DNA of 5,263 nucleotides from Chloroflexi bacterium RBG_16_48_8 (lineage in GTDB: Bacteria; Chloroflexota; Anaerolineae; Anaerolineales; E44-bin32), in assembly GCA_001795115.1 (NCBI GenBank), contig MGNI01000051.1, positions 9,826 through 15,088 on the forward strand, read 5' to 3'. Position numbers and translations under genes: made by a program. Below are positions 5,018-5,263 of this stretch, piece by piece. Within the stretch, counting starts at the first letter, position 1; each line of letters starts with the position of its first letter. The notes under the pieces were generated by a model. That model had not been told where the DNA came from. It saw nothing but the letters and a program-made list of their open reading frames with translations, and made no database searches.

Positions 5018-5263
5018 ATGAAACCGCGTGTACCAATATTGGGATTGATTAACCTGAACGCTTATTGGCTGGGTCTATCTTTTATGTGGAACAGTCTCCA
5101 TGTACTTGTATTACCGGCTGTCCTCCTGAATTTTGTCCAAGACGAGCGGAAGAATACGGTCCTGGGACTCCTGACATTCAGTGGGCTGATTGTTGCCATG
5201 ATCGTGCAGCCAGTTGCGGGTGCCCTGAGTGATCGTTTTACGACGCGGCTTGGTCGTCGGCGA
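5018..5263 (+). CDS. MFS transporter, N-terminal part
   Basis: ATG 5018 opens 82 codons that run off the right edge. GAGGTG (5007-5012), overlapping the acyltransferase stop, is five bases upstream, and the intergenic gap is nine bases. Residues about 14-37 and 49-69 are hydrophobic membrane helices. GALSDRFTTRLGRRR (68-82) is the loop 2-3 signature (motif A) of major facilitator transporters, with an extended 'TTR' insert as in sugar-type members (SLC45 or GPH-like, by recollection). It would move a solute across the inner membrane. Substrate cannot be read from this fragment. Co-transcription with the acyltransferase is likely. Confidence 0.85.
   Translation, partial: MKPRVPILGLINLNAYWLGLSFMWNSLHVLVLPAVLLNFVQDERKNTVLGLLTFSGLIVAMIVQPVAGALSDRFTTRLGRRR

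Overview
This window reads as chromosomal DNA from an uncultured bacterium, most likely Chloroflexota (Anaerolineae-like). That assignment is inferred from remembered protein styles: the proline-catabolism aldehyde dehydrogenase N-terminus, the short phosphatase-like protein followed by a DUF429 protein, and the 'NHYxRxGF' acyltransferase. No 16S or other decisive marker is present. Base composition is moderate, about half GC by eye. No tRNA, rRNA, CRISPR array or transposase was seen.

Layout. (1) Bases 1-332, minus strand: the first 110 codons of an L-glutamate gamma-semialdehyde (1-pyrroline-5-carboxylate) dehydrogenase, cut by the window edge. It has a clear sigma70-type promoter with a 17-base spacer, and a small dyad sits on its predicted start site. 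(2) Bases 550-3822, plus strand: a compact run of four genes. They are a dual-specificity-phosphatase-fold protein whose nucleophilic Cys is Ser, a DUF429 RNase H-fold protein whose first Asp is Gly, a 44-residue small ORF, and a 621-residue polytopic membrane protein fused to an endonuclease/exonuclease/phosphatase (EEP) domain. The small ORF overlaps the EEP gene by ATGA. (3) Bases 3823-4252: a 430-base non-coding stretch holding a degenerate dispersed repeat, a perfect 8-bp-arm hairpin and a long branched hairpin. (4) Bases 4253-5263, plus strand: a PlsC-like acyltransferase, possibly from a leaderless transcript, then the start of an MFS transporter nine bases downstream.

How the genes may work together. 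The first two genes of the run belong to enzyme folds but lack a residue normally central to catalysis, so they may be structural or regulatory proteins, or a subfamily with different chemistry. The EEP protein places a predicted phosphodiesterase domain next to a large membrane domain, an architecture that recalls eukaryotic CWH43/PGAP2IP. The nearby acyltransferase makes a lipid-related role possible, but nothing here proves it. The strongest candidates for something undescribed are the paired possible pseudoenzymes, the coupled small ORF and the structured intergenic region.
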